This document shows positions 17,101 through 24,984 of a stretch of 36,435 nucleotides of DNA, one piece after another. A model generated the notes under the pieces. The model worked only from the letters and a program-made list of their open reading frames with translations. It did no database searches and was not told where the DNA came from. The position numbers and the translations under genes were made by a program. Positions within the stretch are counted from its first letter, which is position 1, and every line of letters starts with the position of its first letter. The DNA is taken from assembly GCA_028279215.1 (NCBI GenBank), contig JANQOF010000047.1, forward strand, positions 1 through 36,435, in the 5' to 3' direction. This stretch comes from Pirellulales bacterium (GTDB taxonomy: Bacteria > Planctomycetota > Planctomycetia > Pirellulales > Lacipirellulaceae).

Positions 17101-17543
17101 AATAGAACTTCGTCGCCGGCGGAGGCGTTCAGGTCGTTAGCGACTTCGTCGGTTAGCCAGATTCCAGCGGCGGATGGATCTTCGCGCGGGTCGCTTTGGC
17201 CAGCGGCCCAGAAGTCGTCGGTGACGCCATAGATATCGAGTTCGTTGGCCCTTCGCATACCGTTGGGCGTACGCGAGGTCGCCGAGCCGCGTAGCGACAG
17301 CATTGGGATGGCCGACTTAAAATGCTCGTCGAAGCCATCGGTATTGGCAAGTTCGCCGGCCAACTCCGCACGAAACAGACTCGGCGTTGCGAGCGCCAAG
17401 TCGATCGTACCCAGCCGCTGCAACGTTAAATTGCGAAGGCTACCGCGGACCGATGCGCCGACCACCAGCGCCCCCGTCAGTACGGCAGTGGCCACGGCCA
17501 CGGCGGCCGCCACGGCCAGATGCATCCGCCAATGGTGGCGCAA
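14187..17543 (-). CDS. Large FtsX/MacB-type ABC transporter permease
   Basis: The protein has about 1118 residues. Membrane segment 1 is followed by a large extracytoplasmic domain (roughly residues 30-510), then three helices typical of an FtsX domain (about 515-660, including EGRVKEIGLLAALGFT, the coupling-helix region), three further helices near 690-790, a second periplasmic domain, and a final FtsX domain (about 985-1115, with RRGELALLQAVGFTRRRI and a last RQVLRDPILASLRGD). This is the layout of LolC/E- or MacB-like permeases that work with an ATPase to move lipids, lipoproteins or peptides; no ATPase gene is adjacent. The only standard start in the N-terminal region is TTG at 17543 or an ATG six codons on; a conserved-looking in-frame stretch of 12 more codons lies upstream without ATG, GTG or TTG. 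Only 32 bp follow the purD stop, so it is probably coupled to purD. Confidence 0.85.
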   Translation of the reverse strand: MRHHWRMHLAVAAAVAVATAVLTGALVVGASVRGSLRNLTLQRLGTIDLALATPSLFRAELAGELANTDGFDEHFKSAIPMLSLRGSATSRTPNGMRRANELDIYGVTDDFWAAGQSDPREDPSAAGIWLTDEVANDLNASAGDEVLLRLPLQSNVPADSPLGEKADTIAGRRFTVAGVLANNGLARFGLRPSQRPPRAVFAPLEQLADAIDQPGKANTLLVTGFDMEEPAGEVATEWLDGNFKPTLADYGLAVEQLESGAMQLSSEGLVLPDEIVDTAERTFADDRLQPITTYLANTIRVGDQSISYSTVTGVDSIDQLGPLINDQGAPITIGLDEIVLNRWAADQLDAKIGDTAILHYYEPESTHGKLREHQPPLELKVVGIVELADQEGNPAAAADASLTPELKGVTDQESIADWDLPFELTEPITQADEDYWDEFRTTPKAFVAPELADKIWSTRWGSVSLLRILPSDDLTVDDARRKLRDAIRPADLGLAFLPVKRQGLAAAGGTTPFDALFLGFSMFLIAAAVMLVVLLFRLAIEGRVKEIGLLAALGFTAVRSRQLLWGEAIVVAAAGALIGALLGVAYAWIMVAGLTTLWVAAISAPFIELHVGRWSLPIGFLVGLLAAAATTWLAIRTLLHESPRSLLAGMVDERQPQTSGAASPRKVPVAEMLLSLAVLIGAWAATLRGEAQAGAFFGVGALALAGTLAMVRRRLTHRAAERSNSANLSLGRLAAANLARKSGRSTLTIGLVASASFLLLAISSFRLAPSNEGTGGYDWFATSDVPIHYDANDPEGRLQLGFSDKDELRLADCTIDSLRVEGGEDASCLNLYRTAQPRILGVRDAKRVLEGFAWSATSDDTPDLDTDLGVDANTRAVVPVVVDFNTAMYSLHLSGGIGDRLTVRDEDDQPVTLEVVGLLKNSILQGDLMVSDDNFRRLFPTNSGSRLFLIREDDLPSSTDPIDEMLEDRLSDYGLAVTWAPDRLARFLAVQNTYLSTFQAIGGLGLILGTIGLAVVQLRGVLERRGELALLQAVGFTRRRIVWLVLAENLLLLTGGLAIGGLAALLALLPQMGVYGTSLPWQTMMLLIAVILVVGAVATWLSTRQVLRDPILASLRGD

Positions 17544-17575
17544 GTTTGCCTGAATGTACGTAGATGCGTCGATGA

Positions 17576-18850
17576 TCAGCTAATCGCTTTGTCCGAGATA
17601 TCCTTGCGGCACCACGCCCCTTGCCAGCGAATGTGTTTGACTGCCTGATAGGCGGCAAGTTTCGCTTTGGCGATCGATTCGCCGAGCGCCGTAACACCTA
17701 CCACTCGCCCGCCGGTGTTGACCACTTGTCCGTCAATCGACGCGGTGCCGGCGTGAAACACTTTCACGTTCGGCAATGCGCCTGCGTCGTCGAGGCCGCG
17801 GATAGGGTGGCCTTTTTCGTAGCTGCCCGGGTAACCCTCGCTTGCCATTACCACGCAAACTGCGGGGCGCGGGTCCCACTCGAGTGGTTCGATCTCGTCG
17901 AGTCGCCCGTCCACGGCCGCATCGAGAACCTCAAGCAAATCACTCTTCAATCGCATTAACAGCGGCTGGCATTCGGGGTCGCCGAACCGCACGTTGTATT
18001 CCAGCACCTTGGGGCCGCCCTTGGTGAGCATCAGCCCCGCGTACAAGATCCCGCGGAACGGTCGGCGGTTGCGTTTCATTTGGTGTATGGTGGGCACCAG
18101 CACGGTTTCTTCGACTTTGTCCAACATCGAGTTCGAAACCAGCGGTGTCGGGCAGTAGGCACCCATACCGCCCGTGTTGGGACCCTGGTCGCCGTCGTAA
18201 GCCGGCTTGTGATCTTGTGCGGCGGGAAGCGTTAGAATCGTTCGCCCATCGGTAATCGCTAGAACACTGGCTTCTTGTCCGACCAAGCGTTCTTCAATGA
18301 CTAGCTGATCGCCGGCGGCTCCGAATTCCCTATCTCCAGCGATTCGCTGAACCGCTTCAAGCGCTTCGGCCCGGTTGCGACACACCAGTACCCCCTTTCC
18401 CGCAGCGAGTCCATCGGCCTTCACCACTACCGGGTTATCGTCGCGCTCGGTTAGGTAGTGAATGGCGCTCTCGGCATCGCGAAAAACTTGGTAGTCGGCA
18501 CTGGGTACGTCGGCGTGTCGCAGCAGGTTCTTGCAGAACACCTTGCTGCCTTCGAGTTCGGCGGCTGCTTTGGACGGGCCAAACACTCGCAAGCCGGCAT
18601 CCTGCAGTGCGTCGACCATGCCGGCGACTAGCGGTGCCTCGGGGCCAACCACTGTGAGTCGCACGTCGTTCTGCTTGGCGAACTCGACGATTCGGGGAAT
18701 GTCGGTCGCCGAGATATCGACGTTTTCGGCGTCGACTGCAGTACCCGCGTTGCCTGGAGCAACAAAAACGCGGTCGGCACGGGGGCTGTCGCGTAGCTTC
18801 CAGGCTAGCGCGTGTTCCCGACCACCATTGCCAACCACAAGAACATTCAT
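17576..18850 (-). CDS. purD: Phosphoribosylamine-glycine ligase (GAR synthetase)
   Basis: PurD performs the second step of purine synthesis, joining glycine to 5-phosphoribosylamine with ATP. The 424-residue length is normal. Signatures are the N-terminal VVGNGGREHALAWKL (5-19), the loop APGNAGTA, the GPEAPLVAGMVDAL segment, the ATP-grasp region VVKADGLAAGKGV and the family box RFGDPECQPLLMRLKSDL, which carries metal and substrate contacts. The C terminus (GAWCRKDISDKA) also matches the family ending. There is no clear Shine-Dalgarno site; TTATAC directly precedes the ATG. It is followed within 32 bp by the large permease on the same strand, and diverges from the cupredoxin-like gene across 132 bp. 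Confidence 0.97.
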   Translation of the reverse strand: MNVLVVGNGGREHALAWKLRDSPRADRVFVAPGNAGTAVDAENVDISATDIPRIVEFAKQNDVRLTVVGPEAPLVAGMVDALQDAGLRVFGPSKAAAELEGSKVFCKNLLRHADVPSADYQVFRDAESAIHYLTERDDNPVVVKADGLAAGKGVLVCRNRAEALEAVQRIAGDREFGAAGDQLVIEERLVGQEASVLAITDGRTILTLPAAQDHKPAYDGDQGPNTGGMGAYCPTPLVSNSMLDKVEETVLVPTIHQMKRNRRPFRGILYAGLMLTKGGPKVLEYNVRFGDPECQPLLMRLKSDLLEVLDAAVDGRLDEIEPLEWDPRPAVCVVMASEGYPGSYEKGHPIRGLDDAGALPNVKVFHAGTASIDGQVVNTGGRVVGVTALGESIAKAKLAAYQAVKHIRWQGAWCRKDISDKAIS

Positions 18851-18982
18851 AATGTATAACAGAAAGGGTGGCCGAATTGGGAAGGCGTGTGATCAGGCTG
18901 TTCTGAGATTCTAAACCTTCCCGAGCAAGTGCAAAAGCGGTGCAACATCTGACTTCGGGCTCCTGTTGGTAAAGGCGACGCA

Positions 18983-19777
18983 ATGTTAGGTAACTTCACT
19001 CCCCACGCTGTTTTGATGATACTCGTCGGTTTGGCGCCTTGCTCGGCCAGCATGGCAACCGATCAGTGGGGCGACTTGACTGGAACGATCGTGCTTCGTG
19101 GGGCGCCGCCAGAGTTGCCTAAACTCGACCTGGGCACCGACGCTTATTGCTGCAAGGCGGAACCGAAGAACGAAAGCTTGGTGCTAGGTGCGGAGCAACA
19201 GGTTGCCAACGTGGTGGTCTACGTGCGACCCAAACGAGGTAAACCACTTGTGGTTCACGAAGACTACCAAGCTGTGCGAGATGAGCCTGTGAAACTTGAC
19301 AATGAGGGATGTGCTTTCACGCCACATGTCGTGTTGGTGCAAACGGAGCAACCGTTGCTGCTGAAGAATACCGACGCAGTGAATCACAGCATCAAGAGCG
19401 AACTGGGCGATGAGAGCTTCAATTTCATGCTCACCGCCAAAGGCACACAGGAGCTGTCGTTTGAAACGCCTCAGCGCGTGCCGCGGCCAGTAGCCTGCAG
19501 CATTCACCCGTTTATGCAAGGTTGGCTGCTGGTGCGCGACGACCCGTACATGGCCGCGACCGACGCCGAGGGCAAGTTTCTAATCGCCAATTTACCGGCC
19601 GGCGAGCATGAACTGCAATTCTGGCACGAGCTACCCGGCTATCTGAAGAACTGTCAATCCGACCAAGTGCAGCTCGATCGTCGAGGACGCGTGAAAGTGA
19701 CGATTGAGCCCGACACCGTGACCGACTTGGGCACAATCGTCGTGGACGCGGAGTTGATGGCCAGCGAGGGCAGTTGA
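18983..19777 (+). CDS. Exported cupredoxin-like protein (predicted type 1 copper ligands)
   Basis: This is a 264-residue protein with a signal peptide (hydrophobic residues about 9-24). A beta-rich domain contains what looks like a type 1 copper ligand set: His135 in TDAVNHSI, then Cys172, His175 and Met178 in ACSIHPFMQGW (C-x2-H-x2-M). The C-terminal part (about 188-250, with DAEGKFLIANLPAGEHELQFWHE in pieces) resembles a carboxypeptidase-regulatory-like beta sandwich. AAGGC seven bases before the ATG supports the start. It overlaps the dihaem cytochrome c gene by one base (TGATG) and leads an oxidase-biogenesis cluster, so periplasmic electron transfer or copper handling is the likely role. 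Copper binding is inferred from ligand spacing only; it is not a textbook plastocyanin or CtaG/SCO protein. Confidence 0.75.
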   Translation: MLGNFTPHAVLMILVGLAPCSASMATDQWGDLTGTIVLRGAPPELPKLDLGTDAYCCKAEPKNESLVLGAEQQVANVVVYVRPKRGKPLVVHEDYQAVRDEPVKLDNEGCAFTPHVVLVQTEQPLLLKNTDAVNHSIKSELGDESFNFMLTAKGTQELSFETPQRVPRPVACSIHPFMQGWLLVRDDPYMAATDAEGKFLIANLPAGEHELQFWHELPGYLKNCQSDQVQLDRRGRVKVTIEPDTVTDLGTIVVDAELMASEGS

Positions 19778-21075
19778 TGCGCACCGACGCGAACGCCGGC
19801 TATGTTGTGCTATCGATGTTGGTGCTCATCGCTTCGGGATGCACTCAGGCTCCACCCGAATTCGAGCCGAGCTTACTCGTCGTCACCGAAGCGGACATGG
19901 TCGACGAGCATCGCGAGCAGATTCAATCTGCACTAGTGGATTGGTTCGGAACGCCCGACGAACCGAAAGCTCCGAAGTCGCCGACGACATTTCAGCTCGA
20001 TCAAGAACTGCTCGCGATGGCTGCCGGTCCGGCGGGCTACGTGGATCGGGGTGACGGTGAGTATCTCCAGCGCGGGCTCTACCGGCAGCACTGTGCCTCA
20101 TGTCATGGGATCACCGGCAATGGCATGGGCCCTGCGGCCGCCATGTTGGCCCCCTACCCGCGCGACTTCCGACCAGGCGTCTTCAAGTTCAAGTCGACCT
20201 ATCGAGCTGCGAAACCTACGGACGACGACGTACGTCGGGTCATCAAGCACGGTGTACCCGGCACGGCCATGCCGTCGTTCTCGCTGCTCGACGACAAGCA
20301 AATCGATGCACTCGTTGAGTACATCAAGTACCTTGCCATCCGCGGGCAGGTGGAGCGCGAGCTGGTCGCGCACTTGGCGGATGAGTTCGACTTCGATCCA
20401 CTCGCCAACACGACCGATCAACCGTTCGATCCAGACAACGATAAGGAGGACCGCGAATTGGTGGACTACTTGGTTGCCAAGGTTTCGCGGCCCTGGGGTT
20501 ATGGAAACGTCCAAGTGGTTCAACCGGACCCCGAATTCGTGCCAAGCGAGAATCGTTCGGCTGCCGAAGTAGTCAAGTCGGTTGCTGCGGGTCGGGAGTT
20601 GTTTGTTTCGACGCGGGCGAAGTGTACCGATTGCCATGGACTGCCAGGTAGCGCGGTGATTGCCAAAGACTATGACGACTGGGACGAGGCCGTGGTCAAC
20701 TTCCTTCGCAAGACCGATGCACTTGTCGCCTCGATTGAGCGGCGTGAACAGCAGATTGCTGGGTTGAACGAAGCGCAGCGAGAACGTGGGCAGCAGCAAC
20801 TAGCGCACGACAAACGTAGACTTCAGAAACGCAAGCAGGTTGCGTGGCGATTGCTCGAACCGCGACCCGATCCACCGCGAAATCTCTCCAACGGGGTGTT
20901 CCATGGCGGCGACGAGCTGATTGACCTATTCCGTCGCGTCCATCAGGGCGTCGCCGGAACTCCCATGCCGGCCCACGGTTCCCCACGGTCGAACGTGCCC
21001 GGATCGCTGAGCGAGGGGGAAATCTGGCAACTTGTCGACTACTTGCGCAGCCAGCGACAAGCAAGATCTCTCTAA
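19777..21075 (+). CDS. Dihaem cytochrome c lipoprotein
   Basis: Start taken at the ATG at 19777, whose A is shared with the preceding TGA stop; 432 residues. A lipoprotein-type signal ends in IASGC (Cys22 lipidated), so the protein should be membrane-tethered on the outer face. Two class I haem sites follow: CASCH at 106-110 with a probable distal Met165 in PGTAMPSF, and CTDCH at 283-287 with probable Met397 in AGTPMPAHG. Between the second haem motif and its Met lies a charged, coiled-coil-like insert of about 55 residues (305-360, rich in Arg, Gln, Glu and Lys), unusual for a small cytochrome c. It is co-encoded with the cupredoxin-like protein and placed upstream of ctaA-ctaB, suggesting electron delivery to a terminal oxidase. 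Haem ligation is certain from the motifs; partner and direction are inferred. Confidence 0.9.
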   Translation: MRTDANAGYVVLSMLVLIASGCTQAPPEFEPSLLVVTEADMVDEHREQIQSALVDWFGTPDEPKAPKSPTTFQLDQELLAMAAGPAGYVDRGDGEYLQRGLYRQHCASCHGITGNGMGPAAAMLAPYPRDFRPGVFKFKSTYRAAKPTDDDVRRVIKHGVPGTAMPSFSLLDDKQIDALVEYIKYLAIRGQVERELVAHLADEFDFDPLANTTDQPFDPDNDKEDRELVDYLVAKVSRPWGYGNVQVVQPDPEFVPSENRSAAEVVKSVAAGRELFVSTRAKCTDCHGLPGSAVIAKDYDDWDEAVVNFLRKTDALVASIERREQQIAGLNEAQRERGQQQLAHDKRRLQKRKQVAWRLLEPRPDPPRNLSNGVFHGGDELIDLFRRVHQGVAGTPMPAHGSPRSNVPGSLSEGEIWQLVDYLRSQRQARSL

Positions 21076-21200
21076 ACGGTCCGTGTCGGTCGAGGGGTGC
21101 GACAATTTGACCCGTTTCGTCGCTCGAAGATCGGCACTTATACTGTTGAGTTCGGTCTGTTAAATCAGCATTGACGTCGACCTCCCGTTTGCGATCCCGC

Positions 21201-22259
21201 ATGGCCAAGAAGAAGCATCGTAAGCCGAAGCGATCTAGAGACGCTGCGTCGTTGACCCCCGGCCAATGGTGGGAACGAGCTGCCGCCGTGGTGCTATGTT
21301 GCGTCACCTTCCCGCTGTTGTGGGTCGGCGGATTGGTGACCACGACCAAATCCGGAATGGCCGTGCCGGATTGGCCCGGTACCTATGGGTACAACCTGTT
21401 GCTCTATCCCTGGACCACTTGGCTGGCGGGGCCGTGGGACTTGTTCATCGAACACGGGCACCGACTGCTCGCCACACTCGCGGGCTTGCTGACAATTGGG
21501 TTGTTGGTGCTGGTGCTGCGGTTCGATGATCGTCGCTGGATGCGAGTCGTTGCGGCTGCGGCTCTGGTTGGCGTGGTTCTGCAAGGCGTCTTGGGCGGGT
21601 TGCGGGTACTTCTCGACGAGCGGCTGCTGGCGATGGTGCATGGTTCGGTTGGCCCATTGTTCTTCGCATTGACTGCTGCAATTGTTGTATGGACTTCGGC
21701 CACTTGGCGACTGGCCCGTCCCGCAGCTGTCGCCATTTGCCTGCAACGCGCAGTTCCGTTGGGTTTGGTGACAACCCTACTCGTGTTTGTTCAATTGGTG
21801 CTTGGCGCTACGATTCGGCAGATGCCGGTGACCGCCTCGCCGCAGACGTTTGCCGTCGCGGTCAAGGCGCATCTGTTTATGGCCGTAATTGTTGCAGCGG
21901 CTTGTTGGTTTCTCGCGATGCGTTTGCTGGCACGTGGAGTGCCGAAGCCTGTTCGAGTGTTCGGCGTGGCGGCTGCCGTGATGGTGTTCCTACAAATCTC
22001 ACTAGGCGTCTTCACTTGGCTGTCGAAATATGGAGTGCCGCGGTTCGCGGTAGCGTACATCGGAACCGGAGACGCTGCGACACTCGCCGACGGATGGTGG
22101 CAGAATCACATTGTCACCGCGCACCAGGCGACCGGTTCGGCTTTGTTGGCCGTAATCTTGGTTGGCACATTGCTCGCTTGGCGGTTTGCGCCCACAATGA
22201 CAGCAACTGATTCAGCCACTGCCCGGAACCTCCCGCCAACGGGAGTTGCGACCGCATGA
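21201..22259 (+). CDS. ctaA: Haem A synthase (COX15/CtaA family)
   Basis: CtaA oxidises the C8 methyl of haem O to the formyl group of haem A in the membrane. The start is the ATG at 21201 (352 residues), preferred over an upstream TTG at 21171 because it gives the basic MAKKKHRKPKRSR leader. About eight membrane helices are visible. Family marks are GGLVTTTKSGMAVPDWPGTYG in the first loop and four helix-borne His positions: His85/His87 in IEHGHR, His147 in MVHGSVGPLFF, His223 in VKAHLFMA and His308 in TAHQATGSALLA, the presumed haem ligands. It overlaps ctaB by four bases (ATGA). A 125-bp gap separates it from the cytochrome c gene and holds only a lone TATACT (21139-21144). Confidence 0.92.
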   Translation: MAKKKHRKPKRSRDAASLTPGQWWERAAAVVLCCVTFPLLWVGGLVTTTKSGMAVPDWPGTYGYNLLLYPWTTWLAGPWDLFIEHGHRLLATLAGLLTIGLLVLVLRFDDRRWMRVVAAAALVGVVLQGVLGGLRVLLDERLLAMVHGSVGPLFFALTAAIVVWTSATWRLARPAAVAICLQRAVPLGLVTTLLVFVQLVLGATIRQMPVTASPQTFAVAVKAHLFMAVIVAAACWFLAMRLLARGVPKPVRVFGVAAAVMVFLQISLGVFTWLSKYGVPRFAVAYIGTGDAATLADGWWQNHIVTAHQATGSALLAVILVGTLLAWRFAPTMTATDSATARNLPPTGVATA

Positions 22260-23167
22260 GTACCACCTCGTCAACCAGCATTACCAGCGACCAAACCTCA
22301 GTGCTCTCGCGTGTGGGCGATTACTGGGAGCTCACGAAGCCGCGCATCGTGGCGATGGAGATTATCACCATCGCGATGGGCTTCTACTTGGCAGCCGGTA
22401 GCGACTGGTCGCCACTTGTGTTCGCGACAACGCTCCTAGGCACGGGCCTTGTGGCAGGTAGTGCGAGCGCGCTGAATCAATGGCTTGAGCGCAACTTAGA
22501 TGCTCTGATGCAACGCACCAAGAATCGACCCTTGCCCGCTGGTCGAATTGAACCGTTCGGTGCAGCCTTGTTTGGTTTGGTCTTGCTGGCGGCCGGTGTC
22601 ACGCTACTTGCCATCGGACCTGGTACGCCGGTGCTGGTGCTTGGTTTGATCTGCTGGTGTTTCTACGTGGTGCTCTACACGCCGCTCAAGACTCGATCAA
22701 CGTTGAACACAGCCGTGGGCGCGGCCAGCGGTTCGCTGCCAATTGTCATGGGTTGGGTGGCGGCGGGCGGATCGCTCGACTTCGTGGCGCTTGCGCTGTT
22801 TGGATCTTTGTACCTTTGGCAGTATCCCCATTTCATGGCGATCGCCTGGCGGTGCCGCGACGACTACCTAAGTGCTGGCTATGTTATGTCGACAACCGTC
22901 GATCTAACCGGGCGTCGAGCTGGAATAGAAGCGATCATCGGCTCCCTAGTGCTTCTGCCGGTCAGCTTGGTGCCGGTGGTGCTCGCCGACTCACCCATCA
23001 TGGCCGCGCTATTCGTCGCTTGGACTTTGGTACTTGGTGGCATTTACGCCCGTGCTTCATTTGCTTTTGCCGATTCGCCCAACGATGCAACCTCGCGTAG
23101 ATTGCTTCGTACGAGCCTAGTCTATTTGCCGTGCTGGATACTGGGCTTGCTGCTGGTGGCGGTTTAA
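22256..23167 (+). CDS. ctaB: Protoheme IX farnesyltransferase (haem O synthase)
   Basis: CtaB transfers farnesyl diphosphate to haem B, giving haem O, the substrate of the preceding CtaA. The 303-residue UbiA-type membrane protein has the prenyl-diphosphate/Mg-binding motif N-x3-(E)RN-x-DALMQRTKNRP (about 74-92), the YTPLKTRSTLN loop and the second polar motif around WRCRDDYLSAGYVM, with about nine hydrophobic helices. The length is typical. It is translationally coupled to ctaA by the ATGA overlap at 22256-22259, so the two enzymes of haem A formation should be made together. A 73-bp gap leads to the ABC transporter genes on the same strand. Confidence 0.95.
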   Translation: MSTTSSTSITSDQTSVLSRVGDYWELTKPRIVAMEIITIAMGFYLAAGSDWSPLVFATTLLGTGLVAGSASALNQWLERNLDALMQRTKNRPLPAGRIEPFGAALFGLVLLAAGVTLLAIGPGTPVLVLGLICWCFYVVLYTPLKTRSTLNTAVGAASGSLPIVMGWVAAGGSLDFVALALFGSLYLWQYPHFMAIAWRCRDDYLSAGYVMSTTVDLTGRRAGIEAIIGSLVLLPVSLVPVVLADSPIMAALFVAWTLVLGGIYARASFAFADSPNDATSRRLLRTSLVYLPCWILGLLLVAV

Positions 23168-23240
23168 TTCTTGCCTGGGCGGCGTTAAAGTTGTGTACGA
23201 TGCTTCCTGCCCGTCCTTACCAAAGACCTTTCGCCGCCCA

Positions 23241-24176
23241 ATGTCCGACACGCCCGCCCTTGCCATACGCGACGTTCGTTATGCCTATGGCGAACACGAG
23301 GCGGTGCGGGGTGTCTCGTTCGACGTGGCCATCGGCGAAGTGTTCGCGCTGCTTGGCCCGAACGGCAGTGGGAAGACCACGCTGTTCCGTTTGATTTCGA
23401 CGCTCGTTCCGCTGCAAGCCGGCGACATTCGCGTGCTCGGCGCGAGCGTTCGCGACCAGGCAACCGCTGTTCGCGGTCAGCTGGGCGTTGTGTTTCAAGC
23501 GCCAAGCGTCGATAAGAAACTCACCGTGCTTGAGAACATGGTGCACCATGGCAGGCTGTATGGAGTGCCGAGTAGCCAGCTCAAGCAAAAGGCGCGGTCG
23601 ATGGTCGAGCGCCTGGGGTTGGGCGAGAAGCTCGGCGCAACGGTCGAGACGCTGTCGGGCGGTCAGCGTCGGCGGGTGGAACTGGCGCAGGCCATGTTGC
23701 ACGATCCACGCATGTTGGTGCTCGACGAACCGGCGACCGGACTTGATCCTGGAGCCCGCAGCGATCTGTGGCGGTACTTTACGGGGCTGGCCGACGAAGG
23801 CGTGACGATCGTACTAACCACGCACCTACTCGAAGAGGCAGAACGGGCCGATCGCATTGGCATCATGCATCGAGGCGAACTGGCGGCGCTCGATACGCCA
23901 GCCGCTCTGCAAGCGTCGCTCGGTGGCGATACGCTCATCCTCCGCACCACCGACGGCGAATCGCTAGCCGCGGCGATCCGCGATCAATTCCACCTCAGCC
24001 CGACGATTGTCGATGGCACCGTGCGGCTTGAGCAACCGAATGGCCATGAACTTGTGCCTCGGCTCATCGAATCGTTGGGTTCTCAAATCGATGCGGTGAC
24101 GCTTGGCAGGCCGACACTTGAAGATGTGTTCATTGCTCGTACGGGCCACCAGTTCTTCCAGGACTCCGAGGACTGA
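23241..24176 (+). CDS. ABC transporter ATP-binding protein
   Basis: Start taken at the ATG at 23241 (MSDTPALAIRDVRYAYG), giving 311 residues; a GTG 16 codons earlier adds only an unlikely leader. All nucleotide-binding motifs are intact: Walker A GPNGSGKTT (39-47), signature LSGGQ (138-142), Walker B MLVLDEP (158-164), and the H-loop His in LTTHLLEEAE. The ~85-residue extension after the core is typical of the NatA/DrrA-like (ABC-2 export) group. Its permease is the next gene, nine bases away. The position between ctaB and the DUF420 gene suggests a role in cytochrome oxidase assembly, for example moving a haem- or copper-related factor, but this is inference from neighbours only. Confidence 0.93.
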   Translation: MSDTPALAIRDVRYAYGEHEAVRGVSFDVAIGEVFALLGPNGSGKTTLFRLISTLVPLQAGDIRVLGASVRDQATAVRGQLGVVFQAPSVDKKLTVLENMVHHGRLYGVPSSQLKQKARSMVERLGLGEKLGATVETLSGGQRRRVELAQAMLHDPRMLVLDEPATGLDPGARSDLWRYFTGLADEGVTIVLTTHLLEEAERADRIGIMHRGELAALDTPAALQASLGGDTLILRTTDGESLAAAIRDQFHLSPTIVDGTVRLEQPNGHELVPRLIESLGSQIDAVTLGRPTLEDVFIARTGHQFFQDSED

Positions 24177-24185
24177 AACACCTAA

Positions 24186-24983
24186 ATGTCGTCCGAAACA
24201 CTTTCCACTCGACCAGTCCCTGTTTTGCCGGCGATCGTCACCCTTGCGTGGCGCGAGTTGGTGCGATTCTGCCGGCAGCGCACCCGTGTGTTTGGCGCGC
24301 TCGGCCAGCCAATTATCTTTTGGCTGATGTTCAGCCAGGGCTTCCAGTCGGTCGACCTGGGGTATGCGTTTCAATTCCCAGGCATCCTGGCGATGATCCT
24401 CCTGTTCACGGCTATCTTCACGACGATCTCCATCATCGAGGACCGCAACGAAGGGTTCTTGCAAGGCGTGCTGGTGTCGCCAGTGCCAAGGTGGGCGATG
24501 GTGCTTGGCAAGATCGTGGGCGGCGCGGTGATTGCCTGGCTGCAAGCCATGATCTTCTTGCTACTTGGTTGGCTCACGATTGCCGAGATTCACCCTTCCA
24601 TCACTAGTGTGCTAGCCGCAATGTTGCTGATGATGGTCATGGCGATCGCGCTCACCGGTCTTGGCTTCTACTTGGCTTGGCGTACCGACTCGAGCCAGGG
24701 CTACCACGCCATGATGAGTGTGTTGTTGTTTCCAATGTGGCTGCTGTCGGGTTCATTCTTCCCCGCGACGAGCGATAGCCTGATTCGTTACCTGGTGATG
24801 GTCAACCCACTCACGTACGGTGTCGCTGGGTTGCGTCACTACTTGGCGCCCGAGGCAACGATCGAAGGAGGCTGGTTGCCAAGTCTGGGGCTGTGTTGGG
24901 CGATATCCTTAGCATTCGCCGTCGCGATGATCGTGGCCTCCACACGAGTCGTCGAAACTCGTACGAAGGGCGATCTGAAGTAA
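24186..24983 (+). CDS. ABC-2 type transporter permease
   Basis: A 265-residue inner-membrane protein with six hydrophobic helices: a short cytoplasmic N terminus, ARE-type amphipathic start (LAWRELVRFCRQRTRVFGAL), helices near 40-60, 65-85, 105-135, 140-165, 175-195 and 230-250. EDRNEGFLQGVLVSPVPR is the characteristic ABC-2 permease segment that contacts the ATPase, and the loop PATSDSLIRYLVMVNPLTYGVAGLR is also typical. Two copies per ATPase dimer would form the exporter. It is nine bases downstream of the ATPase gene and one base upstream of the DUF420 gene, so the three are co-translated. The substrate is unknown. Confidence 0.93.
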   Translation: MSSETLSTRPVPVLPAIVTLAWRELVRFCRQRTRVFGALGQPIIFWLMFSQGFQSVDLGYAFQFPGILAMILLFTAIFTTISIIEDRNEGFLQGVLVSPVPRWAMVLGKIVGGAVIAWLQAMIFLLLGWLTIAEIHPSITSVLAAMLLMMVMAIALTGLGFYLAWRTDSSQGYHAMMSVLLFPMWLLSGSFFPATSDSLIRYLVMVNPLTYGVAGLRHYLAPEATIEGGWLPSLGLCWAISLAFAVAMIVASTRVVETRTKGDLK

Positions 24984-24984
24984 C

